Shown here piece by piece: positions 31,245 to 36,749 of a stretch of 36,749 nucleotides of DNA. Within the stretch, counting starts at the first letter, position 1, and the number at the start of each line of letters is the position of its first letter. The position numbers and the translations under genes were made by a program. The notes beneath the pieces were generated by a model. The model made no database searches. It saw only the letters and a program-made list of their open reading frames with translations, and was not told the DNA's origin. Origin of the DNA: a virus. The DNA lies in the IMG/VR virus record IMGVR_UViG_3300030616_000012, positions 1-36,749 of that record. One strand, written 5' to 3'.

Positions 31245-31639
31245 TCCAACAGGAAAAAGCGCTTCAGAAGGAAATCGTTGAATACTTGAATGCACGCGGA
31301 CACGCAGTCTGGCTGAATGAGGTCCCGCGCGGCATGCCTTCCAAGAAAAGCCCGACAGGGTTCAGAAGGGTTGCCAATCGCAGTACCGCTGATATAGTGG
31401 GTACAATCAAGGGTGGCAGGGCCATATACATCGAAGTCAAGTTGCCTTGCCATAAGAAGAAGGTGCAGGCAATATACGAAGCCCTGCGGTTGTCAGGTTA
31501 TTGCAATGCCTATAAATTCACTGAAGATACCATGCGGATAATAGCACAGGCGAACTTCCTTATCTGGCAAGAGAAGGCCGGCGCTATTGCGATATTTGCG
31601 TACTGCCTGGATGACGTGCTGAAGGCAATAAATGGATAA
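31241..31639 (+). CDS. VRR-NUC domain nuclease (132 aa)
   Basis: QQEKALQKEIVEYLNARGHA then NRSTADIVGTIKGGRAIYIE (D...E) and VKLPCHKKKVQAIYEALRLS (K...Q) show the VRR-NUC PD-(D/E)XK core with residues D, E-x-K and Q in place. Phage VRR-NUC proteins are Holliday-junction or flap-type nucleases in recombination and DNA processing. ATG 31241 overlaps the methyltransferase stop, so the two are co-translated. Confidence 0.82.
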   Translation: MIQQEKALQKEIVEYLNARGHAVWLNEVPRGMPSKKSPTGFRRVANRSTADIVGTIKGGRAIYIEVKLPCHKKKVQAIYEALRLSGYCNAYKFTEDTMRIIAQANFLIWQEKAGAIAIFAYCLDDVLKAING

Positions 31640-31742
31640 AATTGTCAAGTGGTACATCCGGCTATTTGTAGTCTTATTTTTCGCGGCAGTAATAATCGGC
31701 ATAATGCAAAGACTTGCTGAAAAAGGGGTATATCCAAGATGA
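31632..31742 (+). CDS. Single-pass membrane peptide (36 aa)
   Basis: ATG 31632 overlaps the VRR-NUC end by 8 bases, and its TGA overlaps the next ATG (ATGA). One hydrophobic helix (LFVVLFFAAVIIGIM) is flanked by basic residues. It is small, but coupling on both sides supports it. Function unknown. Confidence 0.55.
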   Translation: MDKIVKWYIRLFVVLFFAAVIIGIMQRLAEKGVYPR

Positions 31743-32209
31743 GAGAGATTAAATTCAGGTTAATACTTGATAATAAAATAGTTGGATATGAGAAATGGTA
31801 CGCAGGGAAACGTAATCCGCAGACGGGGTTGTGGGAGGCAGAGGATAGATGGCTATATTCAAAAGACGGCAAATACTGGAATCCGCAGTATATATATCAT
31901 CATAAAAAAGATATGTACACCGGACTCAAAATAAGAGATAAAGAGGTTTACGAGGGGGACATTATACAACTGAAGTGGGAAAGCGGTATTGACGATAACG
32001 ATAATCCCAAATATGAAACAGAAAATATATTAGTATATTGGGATGAGGATGCCTGTAATTTTTTGGTTCAATGGAGTGGTTTTGAATATGAAAAAATGGC
32101 GGTTGGATATGCGCCAGATTGGTGGGACAATGATGAAAATAGAATAGAGTTTGAAGTAATCGGCAACATATATGAGAATCCTGAACTATTGAAAGAGAGG
32201 AAACCATGA
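31739..32209 (+). CDS. YopX family protein (156 aa)
   Basis: The start MREIKFRLILDNKIVGYEKW, the MYTGLKIRDKEVYEGDIIQL motif (~60-80) and the end FEVIGNIYENPELL are the characteristic YopX (PF09643) pattern. The family is widespread in phages and its molecular function is not established. It overlaps its neighbours by 4 bases each way. AT-rich composition. Confidence 0.88.
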   Translation: MREIKFRLILDNKIVGYEKWYAGKRNPQTGLWEAEDRWLYSKDGKYWNPQYIYHHKKDMYTGLKIRDKEVYEGDIIQLKWESGIDDNDNPKYETENILVYWDEDACNFLVQWSGFEYEKMAVGYAPDWWDNDENRIEFEVIGNIYENPELLKERKP

Positions 32210-32613
32210 TATTACTATCAATCGTTGCTTTAATCTTCACCTGGCTTCTAATAGCATTCGGCTTCTATGTGGGCACAAGGTATCAATTGCACAGCGTTCA
32301 GAAGGACTATCAGGACCGGCTGGACTTCTATATCCTGAAGGTCGAAATTGACAGGGGCCTGAATGAATTCGAGCGCATGCGTATCAAGGAACTGCGGATG
32401 ATGGCAAAGGGGTATCAGGCATGCTATGGCTGTAAGAGGGTTGCAGGGCTGCCGTACAAGGACAGCAAGGGTAATATATACCATATCACTTTGAAGCGTA
32501 AATGGGGTAAATATGTCTGTCAGTATTGCGAAGCCAGGGTTGAGCAGCAAGCCCAGGAACGGAAGATATTGCAACAGAAGTTAAAATCAGCGGAAGTCAA
32601 GGGGAATGCGTAA
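32206..32613 (+). CDS. Membrane-anchored zinc-ribbon protein (135 aa)
   Basis: An N-terminal transmembrane helix (LLSIVALIFTWLLIAFGFYV) is followed by a coiled region and a ribbon, CYGC (~73-76) and CQYC (~103-106), then a helix. Topology suggests a cytoplasmic metal-binding domain tethered to the inner membrane. It could act on host membrane processes or superinfection; that is speculation. No family is named. Confidence 0.6.
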   Translation: MILLSIVALIFTWLLIAFGFYVGTRYQLHSVQKDYQDRLDFYILKVEIDRGLNEFERMRIKELRMMAKGYQACYGCKRVAGLPYKDSKGNIYHITLKRKWGKYVCQYCEARVEQQAQERKILQQKLKSAEVKGNA

Positions 32614-32623
32614 AGGGGGAGTC

Positions 32624-32839
32624 ATGAAAGAGATACTAACGACAATCGTATTAGTATTATGTGCTGCTTTAATATTCCTGATGGGTTGTCAGGTGATGGA
32701 CTATGTATGGAAAAATAAGAAATTGAAATGCACAGTGGTGGTCAATGGTACTCCGATGTATTGTTGGATTTCTACTGTAAACACTTCAATATATAACGAA
32801 GTTATTCGTTGTGAATATTTAATTTACGAAACGAGGTAA
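32624..32839 (+). CDS. Small lipoprotein-like protein (71 aa)
   Basis: ATG 32624 follows AAAGGGGGAG; an in-frame ATG at 32606 sits upstream of that site. The N-terminus MKEILTTIVLVLCAALIFLM then GC resembles a lipoprotein signal with Cys near 22, though Met at -2 is unusual. The mature part is ~50 aa with two further Cys. Early phage lipoproteins can act in superinfection exclusion; this is only a hypothesis. Confidence 0.55.
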   Translation: MKEILTTIVLVLCAALIFLMGCQVMDYVWKNKKLKCTVVVNGTPMYCWISTVNTSIYNEVIRCEYLIYETR

Positions 32840-32841
32840 TC

Positions 32842-33072
32842 ATGCCAATATGTCCAGTCTGCGGTGGAACAGGGAAAGTCGAGCCGAATCATTTCAACAA
32901 GGAATTGCGGGATGCCCATATCCGCAAGATCGCCAAGGCGCTTGAAGGCAAGCGTAAACAGGAAGTGCTTTTCCGTATTACAAGGTATCTGCAATTGAAG
33001 GGTGTTGGATTAAGTGAACGGCAGATATACAGGGTGCTGAATAAGACAGGGGATGAAGCGAGGGTAAAATGA
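32842..33072 (+). CDS. Small protein with CxxCGGTG knuckle and helix-turn-helix (76 aa)
   Basis: CPVCGGTGKV at the N-terminus is a DnaJ-type half zinc knuckle. After it comes a basic helical region (HIRKIAKALEGKRKQEVLFR) and LSERQIYRVLNKTG, which looks like a helix-turn-helix recognition unit. It is a candidate DNA-binding early regulator. It overlaps the next gene by 4 bases. Confidence 0.58.
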   Translation: MPICPVCGGTGKVEPNHFNKELRDAHIRKIAKALEGKRKQEVLFRITRYLQLKGVGLSERQIYRVLNKTGDEARVK

Positions 33073-33758
33073 ATAAATTTGACAAAGACGGGAAGGATAA
33101 AGAGAGCAAAGAGCAGTTATGGATATGTCCGAAGGCAGGCGAATGTGAGGAAGTAGATAAACCATTTGGTGAAAGTTGTTATAGAGGTACACCACATAGG
33201 CATATATATAGTCAGTGTTATTTTGCTATTCGTTCTGGCTGTCCTGATGCCTGCATCCCCTACACTCCCGAAGATAAAGAGAGCAAGGCAGAGAAGTGTA
33301 ATAAACAAAATGGAGCAGAGAATATAATAAAAATATGGATTGATTTTTGTAAAGAGGATATGGAACTCCACCCAGACTGGTACGATAGTCTTTATGATGC
33401 AATGATGTTTCATAGAACTGGACTTGTACGAGATATGCGTACATATATGTCAACGGGAATCAAGCCCACCTCACAGGCACAGGGGGATGTGGATAAGAAG
33501 AACACAAGATTATTAAAACGTGCTCTATCTGAAATATTATGGTATTACAGGCACAGAAAATTTAAAAATGATACTGCAACAATCAAGGGTACGGATGAAG
33601 CCATATCACAAATCCAATCCCTTATCAAATCAGAACGTGAGAGGTGGATAGCAGATATTGAGGAATTGAAGAATAGCAAACCAAGAAATTGGATGTCTGC
33701 TTATTATGATATAGCATACGACAAAGCAATCTCAAAAATAAGGGGGAAGAACGAATGA
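33069..33758 (+). CDS. Cys/His-rich hypothetical protein (229 aa)
   Basis: The N-terminal ~75 residues hold many Cys and His (ICPKAGECEE, ESCYRGTPHRHIYSQCYFA, SGCPDAC), likely one or two zinc sites. The C-terminal part is helical and charged (WIDFCKEDMELHPDW, SEILWYYRHRKFKND). No catalytic motif is seen. The gene is distinctly AT-rich with AGA/ATA codons, suggesting recent acquisition. The last ~40 bases resemble the junction repeat that precedes the Nudix gene. Confidence 0.6.
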   Translation: MNKFDKDGKDKESKEQLWICPKAGECEEVDKPFGESCYRGTPHRHIYSQCYFAIRSGCPDACIPYTPEDKESKAEKCNKQNGAENIIKIWIDFCKEDMELHPDWYDSLYDAMMFHRTGLVRDMRTYMSTGIKPTSQAQGDVDKKNTRLLKRALSEILWYYRHRKFKNDTATIKGTDEAISQIQSLIKSERERWIADIEELKNSKPRNWMSAYYDIAYDKAISKIRGKNE

Positions 33759-34021
33759 AAAGGAAGATAAAATGGATACAGAGGAGTAGTTGGAAGCAGT
33801 TCAGGCAAGCAGGAATGCTATGGTGGGTGAACCGAATATTACACATCTTTGGTTGGGCATTGGTTGTGGACTTGAATAAGGATGGTAGTATAGTAGGAGT
33901 ATATCCAGCAAAGTGCAGGTATAGAGGATTCTGCGAGAAAGTTGAAGGAGAGGGGTATAAGAAAGTAACTAGGTATATGCAGAAACACATAAAAAGTCTA
34001 ATGCGTGATGTGTTATTGTAG
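33755..34021 (+). CDS. Small basic hypothetical protein (88 aa)
   Basis: ATGA coupling links it to the previous gene. It is Trp- and Lys-rich (KWIQRSSWKQFRQAGMLWWV) with a hydrophobic stretch ILHIFGWALVVDL and a basic end. It may bind membrane or nucleic acid. No family assigned. AT-rich like its neighbours. Confidence 0.55.
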   Translation: MKRKIKWIQRSSWKQFRQAGMLWWVNRILHIFGWALVVDLNKDGSIVGVYPAKCRYRGFCEKVEGEGYKKVTRYMQKHIKSLMRDVLL

Positions 34022-34024
34022 TAA

Positions 34025-34082
34025 AAAGGACACCCAAAATGAGAGAGGATAACAAAGCAATCTCAATAACGAGGGGGAAGAG
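34025..34082 (+). repeat. Junction repeat copy 1
   Basis: It begins AAAGGACACCCAAAATGAG and ends with CAATCTCAATAACGAGGGGG plus AAGAG, which supplies the ribosome site of the Nudix gene. Its 3' half closely matches the end of the gene at 33069 (from 33721), and its 5' part recurs at 34528 and 34752. Each copy sits just before a small gene. Confidence 0.7.
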
Positions 34083-34086
34083 ATGA
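34039..34086 (+). CDS. Possible 15-aa leader peptide upstream of Nudix gene
   Basis: Within the junction repeat, ATG 34039 reads MREDNKAISITRGKR and its TGA overlaps the Nudix ATG (ATGA). It resembles the C-terminal end of the protein at 33069 (DKAISKIRGKNE), so it may be a leftover of a duplicated gene end that now couples translation. A similar MRED start occurs at 34764. Confidence 0.35.
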   Translation: MREDNKAISITRGKR

Positions 34087-34529
34087 AAAGATATGTTGTT
34101 GGATTTCCCACACAAAAGTTATCTGTGTTGTTGATAAAAAAGAATAGACCCCGTTGGCAGACAGGCAGGTATAATGGCATTGGTGGACATATTGAGAAAG
34201 GCGAAAAACCCATAGACGCTATGGTTCGTGAATGTGAAGAAGAAACTGGTCTGCGTACTATAGCCGAACAGTGGGAAAAGTTTGTTATATACAGGGGTAA
34301 AAAGTATATTGTTCACTTTTTCGTAGCATTTAATGTAGATATATCACAAGCAGTCCAAAAAACAGACGAAGAATTAAAGATATTTGACATATCAACGTTT
34401 GATTATGATATGAAAATGGGCAAGGGTATGATTTATAATCTAAACTGGCTGCTTCCATTAGCATTTGACGGAGCGGTAAAGACACCAATAACAATATACG
34501 AACAAACAGAAACAGGACACGCAAGTTAA
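34083..34529 (+). CDS. Nudix hydrolase (148 aa)
   Basis: A complete Nudix box is present at ~37-59: GHIEKGE then seven residues and RECEEETGL, containing the RE and EE metal ligands. Upstream PRWQTGRYNGIGG and the GF-type start support the fold. The enzyme hydrolyses a nucleoside diphosphate linked to another moiety; substrate is not readable from the sequence, with oxidised nucleotide, NAD-type or mRNA-cap cleavage all possible. Start ATG 34083 follows GAGGGGGAAG. Confidence 0.88.
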   Translation: MKRYVVGFPTQKLSVLLIKKNRPRWQTGRYNGIGGHIEKGEKPIDAMVRECEEETGLRTIAEQWEKFVIYRGKKYIVHFFVAFNVDISQAVQKTDEELKIFDISTFDYDMKMGKGMIYNLNWLLPLAFDGAVKTPITIYEQTETGHAS

Positions 34530-34571
34530 AGGACACCCAAAATAAGGGTAAATCTCAATAACGAGGGGGAA
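34528..34571 (+). repeat. Junction repeat copy 2
   Basis: AAAGGACACCCAAAAT overlaps the Nudix stop, and after a short deletion comes AATCTCAATAACGAGGGGG, identical to copy 1. It provides the ribosome site for the gene at 34577. The mini-ORF seen in copy 1 is interrupted here. Confidence 0.68.
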
Positions 34572-34576
34572 TGGGT

Positions 34577-34750
34577 ATGGCGGACTTAAAAATAGACAAT
34601 AAGAATTGGTACACAGAAGAACAGGTAATGGGTAAGGTTAAAGATATGGAAGATTTGAAAGAATATTTAGACGGCATAGACTGTGTAAGAGAAAAAGACG
34701 GAGTACGGTATTATTTCAAAAGGCACGTTGATAGATATGTTAATCGATAG
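34577..34750 (+). CDS. Small hypothetical protein (57 aa)
   Basis: ATG 34577 is 6 bases after GAGGGGGA; ATG 34571 is in frame but too close. The protein reads KIDNKNWYTEEQVMGKVKDM with a C-terminal VRYYFKRHVDRYVNR, like a short helix-turn-helix or excisionase-type DNA-binding protein (WYTEEQV start is reminiscent). Preceded and followed by junction repeats. Confidence 0.5.
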   Translation: MADLKIDNKNWYTEEQVMGKVKDMEDLKEYLDGIDCVREKDGVRYYFKRHVDRYVNR

Positions 34751-34751
34751 T

Positions 34752-34787
34752 AAAGGACACCCGAAATGAGAGAGGATAAGGAAGGGA
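34752..34787 (+). repeat. Junction repeat copy 3 (5' part)
   Basis: AAAGGACACCCGAAATGAG followed by AGAGGATAAGGAAGGG: matches the first ~25 bases of copy 1 with one change and then diverges. It ends in a GGAAGGG ribosome site for the gene at 34791. Confidence 0.65.
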
Positions 34788-34790
34788 TGA

Positions 34791-34925
34791 ATGCTATTTA
34801 ATATTATCTTCTGGACTGTTAGTATCATATGGTTTGGGTATTGCGTTTATTGGTTTATTGACCTTACGCCAGGCAGGGAAATTGAACGGTTTAAGAAGAT
34901 ACATAATCACAAGGATTGGCGATGA
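34791..34925 (+). CDS. Small membrane protein (44 aa)
   Basis: ATG 34791 is 6 bases after AAGGAAGGG. One hydrophobic aromatic helix (LFNIIFWTVSIIWFGYCVYW) is followed by a charged tail (REIERFKKIHNHKDWR). Its TGA overlaps the next ATG. Function unknown. Confidence 0.55.
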   Translation: MLFNIIFWTVSIIWFGYCVYWFIDLTPGREIERFKKIHNHKDWR

Positions 34926-35005
34926 ATAAAATACTTACAATTGCCGCTTTAATATCTACTGCCATAATAACCATTATGGTTTTGTTGATGTTGTTTTTTA
35001 GATAA
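34922..35005 (+). CDS. Very small membrane peptide (27 aa)
   Basis: The peptide is almost one hydrophobic helix (KILTIAALISTAIITIMVLL). ATGA coupling to the previous gene supports translation. It may be a toxin-like or accessory membrane peptide, or merely a chance ORF. Confidence 0.4.
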   Translation: MNKILTIAALISTAIITIMVLLMLFFR

Positions 35006-35018
35006 GGCGGGACAATGC

Positions 35019-35246
35019 ATGATTAAATTGACCGTGGTGTATATTATACTTGCCATATTGATAATAGGTTGCCTGACAGGATGGTTCGGGCTGATTAAAC
35101 TTGAACCGCAGCGGCCCGTCTTTGATAAGCGATCCCTTGATAAAAGACTTTGGCTGGATAAACGGCTTTGGATTGAAAAGGATATGCCTGGGGATCCTGA
35201 TGGCGGCCAGATAGGGATTACTGCGAAAAGGGGGCGTTGTGATTGA
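35019..35246 (+). CDS. Membrane protein with LDKRLW repeats (75 aa)
   Basis: An N-terminal transmembrane helix (TVVYIILAILIIGCLTGWFG) precedes a basic segment in which SLDKRLWLDKRLWIEKD repeats a 6-residue unit. The rest is short and Gly-rich. It overlaps the next gene by 8 bases. Possibly a host-membrane-acting early protein; unrecognised. Confidence 0.55.
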   Translation: MIKLTVVYIILAILIIGCLTGWFGLIKLEPQRPVFDKRSLDKRLWLDKRLWIEKDMPGDPDGGQIGITAKRGRCD

Positions 35247-35628
35247 AATTAAGGGCTTGACAGGAATCTTGCTGCAAGAAGTCGGATTTTTTGGTGAAGG
35301 AAATTGTTCTGTTGAAGGTGTAAAAATACCAATATTGAAGGGGGAACCAATGGTCATGTTTAAGTTCAACAATGGTGATGTGGTTAAGGATCAAATCACC
35401 GGATTCAAGGGTGTAATTACAGCACGCGCTGATTACATTTCAGGGTGTGTGCAGTATGGTGTCAGGCCACAGACACTTACCAAGGAAGGGAAGGTCAATG
35501 ATTCAGTTTGGTTTGATGAAGATAGGCTGGTCGAATGTGGGAAGTCAATCAGCCTGAAGCCGAAAACAAGCAAGCGCAAAGATCCGCCAGGTGGGCCGGC
35601 GCTTGAAAGCCACAGCCGCAAGTCATAA
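35239..35628 (+). CDS. Hypothetical beta-barrel (KOW/SH3-like) protein (129 aa)
   Basis: GTG 35239 is the likely start, with GAAAAGGGGGCG before it. The conserved core FNNGDVVKDQITGFKGVITA, DYISGCVQYGVRPQ and DSVWFDEDRLVE is a familiar small phage protein with a KOW-like barrel, usually ~65 aa. Here a ~40-aa N-terminal addition and a basic, Pro-rich tail are joined. An ATG at 35358 would give just the core (FKFNNG). Last gene of the early operon. Confidence 0.6.
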   Translation: MIEIKGLTGILLQEVGFFGEGNCSVEGVKIPILKGEPMVMFKFNNGDVVKDQITGFKGVITARADYISGCVQYGVRPQTLTKEGKVNDSVWFDEDRLVECGKSISLKPKTSKRKDPPGGPALESHSRKS

Positions 35629-35654
35629 CCCTTCTCGCTTTTTCCTTCTGCCAG

Positions 35655-35692
35655 CCCTGGTGCTGTTTAATAGACGGCATCAGGGTTTTTTT
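35655..35692 (+). terminator. Intrinsic terminator at end of early operon
   Basis: CCCTGGTGCTG and CGGCATCAGGG (35655-35685) form an 11-bp stem with two wobbles and a 9-base loop, followed by seven T. It separates the early operon from promoter P3 and the terminase genes. Confidence 0.85.
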
Positions 35693-35695
35693 ATT

Positions 35696-35746
35696 TTGAC
35701 ACTTGCTGACATTATTATTGACATAATCCTGAATATGTTATATATA
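35696..35746 (+). promoter_or_regulatory. Promoter region P3 (late/packaging) with tandem TGACA
   Basis: TTGACA at 35718-35723 lies 17 bp before TATATA (35741-35746). An upstream TTGACA (35696) is followed after 5 bases by TGACA (35707), the same TTGACA-N5-TGACA layout as in P1. An inverted repeat ATTAT-TGAC-ATAAT (35714-35727) covers the -35 box and could be an operator. The -10 is weaker than in P1 and P2, fitting a regulated late promoter. Confidence 0.6.
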
Positions 35747-35751
35747 TTAGT

Positions 35752-35832
35752 ATGAACCCAGAGATTATAACTTTCCCAGTTGCAGCCATTCTTGTTATAG
35801 CAGCATATCTATTTTATACGTTGGTGAGATAA
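35752..35832 (+). CDS. Possible 26-aa membrane peptide before terminase
   Basis: ATG 35752 encodes one hydrophobic helix (TFPVAAILVIAAYLFYTLV). Its TAA overlaps the terminase ATG by one base. It has no ribosome site and would start at or near the predicted P3 transcript start, so it would be leaderless if P3 is correct. It may instead be untranslated leader. Confidence 0.35.
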   Translation: MNPEIITFPVAAILVIAAYLFYTLVR

Positions 35833-36380
35833 TGGAAAGCAATCCTATCATTGAAAAACAGGACATATTATCGGTCAAGGAAGTCGTTGCTGATATAGTG
35901 CGCCATCAGTCTGAACCAGGCAAGGGGCGCAAGTATTTTGACGGGAAGAACCCGTCTGAAGTTATTCAGAAATTAATTGACGTATGGGCAATCGGTGGCA
36001 GTGATGGGGAAGCCTCATTCTATGCCGATATTAGCAAGGCCGCATTGTCTGATTTACTTAAACACTATCCAGCATTATCTGAACGAAAAGTGGAATTGAA
36101 AAACAAGCCGGTATTAAAAGCCCGCAAGGTTGTCGTCGATGGATTGACCGATTTTGACAATGGGTTGAAATACCTTGAACGTGTCCGGTCAGATGAATTT
36201 TCCGTCAAGACCAAGACTGAACATACAGGCAAGGATGGCACGGATTTATTCAGTACGCTGCATAATCTATCCGAGGAAGAATTACAATCACGGATTGAAA
36301 AAATTCACGCAAGGATAACTAATGCCAGCAGTGATGGAACGCCCCCAGCAACCGATAACAGCCAGGCGCAGGGTGCTTGA
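35832..36380 (+). CDS. terS: Terminase small subunit (182 aa)
   Basis: The first gene after P3, overlapping the large terminase. The N-terminal ~90 residues form helices with a DNA-binding style turn (SEVIQKLIDVWAIGGSDGEA, FYADISKAALSDLLKHYPAL). After that come ELKNKPVLKARKVVVDGL, then GLKYLERVRSDEFSVKTKTE and a final EELQSRIEKIHARI helix, typical of small terminases that bind the packaging site and form a ring. The C-terminal tail is disordered. Assignment rests on position and general pattern. Confidence 0.78.
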   Translation: MESNPIIEKQDILSVKEVVADIVRHQSEPGKGRKYFDGKNPSEVIQKLIDVWAIGGSDGEASFYADISKAALSDLLKHYPALSERKVELKNKPVLKARKVVVDGLTDFDNGLKYLERVRSDEFSVKTKTEHTGKDGTDLFSTLHNLSEEELQSRIEKIHARITNASSDGTPPATDNSQAQGA

Positions 36381-36749
36381 AAAAGACCTGCTTGAATTGA
36401 TTTCCCTGGACTGCGAACTTGCCACACGGAAATATTATCATTTCTTTAAATGTAGTTGGGATATCATCAATCCCACAACGCCGCTATTAAGCAATTGGCA
36501 TCATGAACTGATAGCCGAGTATTTAACTGCCTGCTATAATCGCCAAATCAATCGCCTGATTATCAACATCCCGCCGCGGTATGCAAAGTCAACGCTGGTG
36601 TCCGTATCGTTTCCCGCATGGGTGTGGCTGCATAGGCCAGAGGAACGGTTTATGTTCGCATCATATTCCGAGAGCCTGTCAACCAAGCATAGCACGGATA
36701 GAAGGACCATAATTGAATCATCCTGGTATCAATCGCAGTGGGGTTGTAA
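36322..36749 (+). CDS. terL: Terminase large subunit, N-terminal part (continues at base 128)
   Basis: ATG 36322 (or ATG 36334) starts inside the end of the small subunit gene. The ATPase region is readable: TRKYYHFFKCSWDIINPTTP, the NWHHELIAEYL adenine-motif region, and the Walker A variant NIPPRYAKSTLVSV (~82-95), then FMFASYSESLSTKHSTDRR. The frame runs through the circular join and ends at 1253. Bases 36623-36749 duplicate 1-127. Confidence 0.92.
   Translation, partial: MPAVMERPQQPITARRRVLEKDLLELISLDCELATRKYYHFFKCSWDIINPTTPLLSNWHHELIAEYLTACYNRQINRLIINIPPRYAKSTLVSVSFPAWVWLHRPEERFMFASYSESLSTKHSTDRRTIIESSWYQSQWGC
36623..36749. repeat. Terminal overlap, copy 2
   Basis: Identical to bases 1-127. 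See the first copy: this is the closing overlap of a circular sequence and should be counted once. Confidence 0.95.

Noticed and set aside
1-36749. Alternative genetic code, considered because of stop-free gene fusions
   Set aside because: TAA, TAG and TGA all end well-supported genes here, and no conserved domain contains an in-frame stop.
1-36749. tRNA or rRNA genes
   Set aside because: No cloverleaf with conserved T-loop sequence was noticed in the short intergenic gaps; gaps are nearly all under 130 bases. A tRNAscan run would settle this.

Overview
The window is a complete, circular tailed-phage genome read slightly more than once around. Bases 1-127 are repeated exactly at 36623-36749, so the unit genome is 36,622 bp and the cut falls inside the large terminase gene. 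Every credible gene lies on the + strand. The virion genes (HK97-type portal, protease and capsid, a tail tube, a tape measure and no sheath) indicate a siphovirus of the class Caudoviricetes. No integrase, repressor, DNA polymerase or tRNA was seen. The host is unknown. Consensus sigma-70 promoters, strong GGGGG-type ribosome binding sites and many Sec signal peptides point to a bacterial host; a diderm host is only a guess.

Layout. (1) Late/packaging and head, 35.7 kb through the origin to 9.7 kb: promoter P3, small and large terminase, a portal fused to a Mu F-like domain, several small genes, a prohead protease with extra C-terminal Cys-rich domains, the major capsid protein, then a run of proteins with Sec signal peptides. 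(2) Connector and tail, 9.7-18.5 kb: head-tail connector, HK97 gp10-like protein, probable tail terminator, tail tube with internal repeats, tail assembly chaperone pair, tape measure, tail hub. (3) Fibre-like and adsorption genes, 18.5-22.3 kb, three with signal peptides and one with a LamG lectin-like fold. (4) Lysis, 22.3-23.2 kb: holin-like protein and an M15-type peptidase. (5) Early region, 23.2-35.6 kb: driven by two near-identical promoter/RNA modules (P1 and P2). It holds a Cas4-like nuclease/Gp3-like fusion, a DUF5131 protein, two beta-class DNA methyltransferases, PD-(D/E)XK and VRR-NUC nucleases, a DnaD-like replication protein next to a hexamer-repeat array (candidate origin), YopX, Nudix and many small zinc-ribbon and membrane proteins.

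The most unusual points are four. First, two independent consensus promoters are each followed by a ~110-nt RNA with the same interlocked a-b-a'-b' complementarity, ending in an intrinsic terminator. Second, seven genes in the virion/fibre modules encode proteins with cleavable-looking Sec signal peptides, unexpected for parts assembled in the cytoplasm. Third, at two places ancestral gene pairs appear joined in frame with an internal ribosome binding site retained. Fourth, a short conserved junction repeat precedes several small genes around the Nudix gene.

Functional names come from reading translated motifs by eye; no database search was run.
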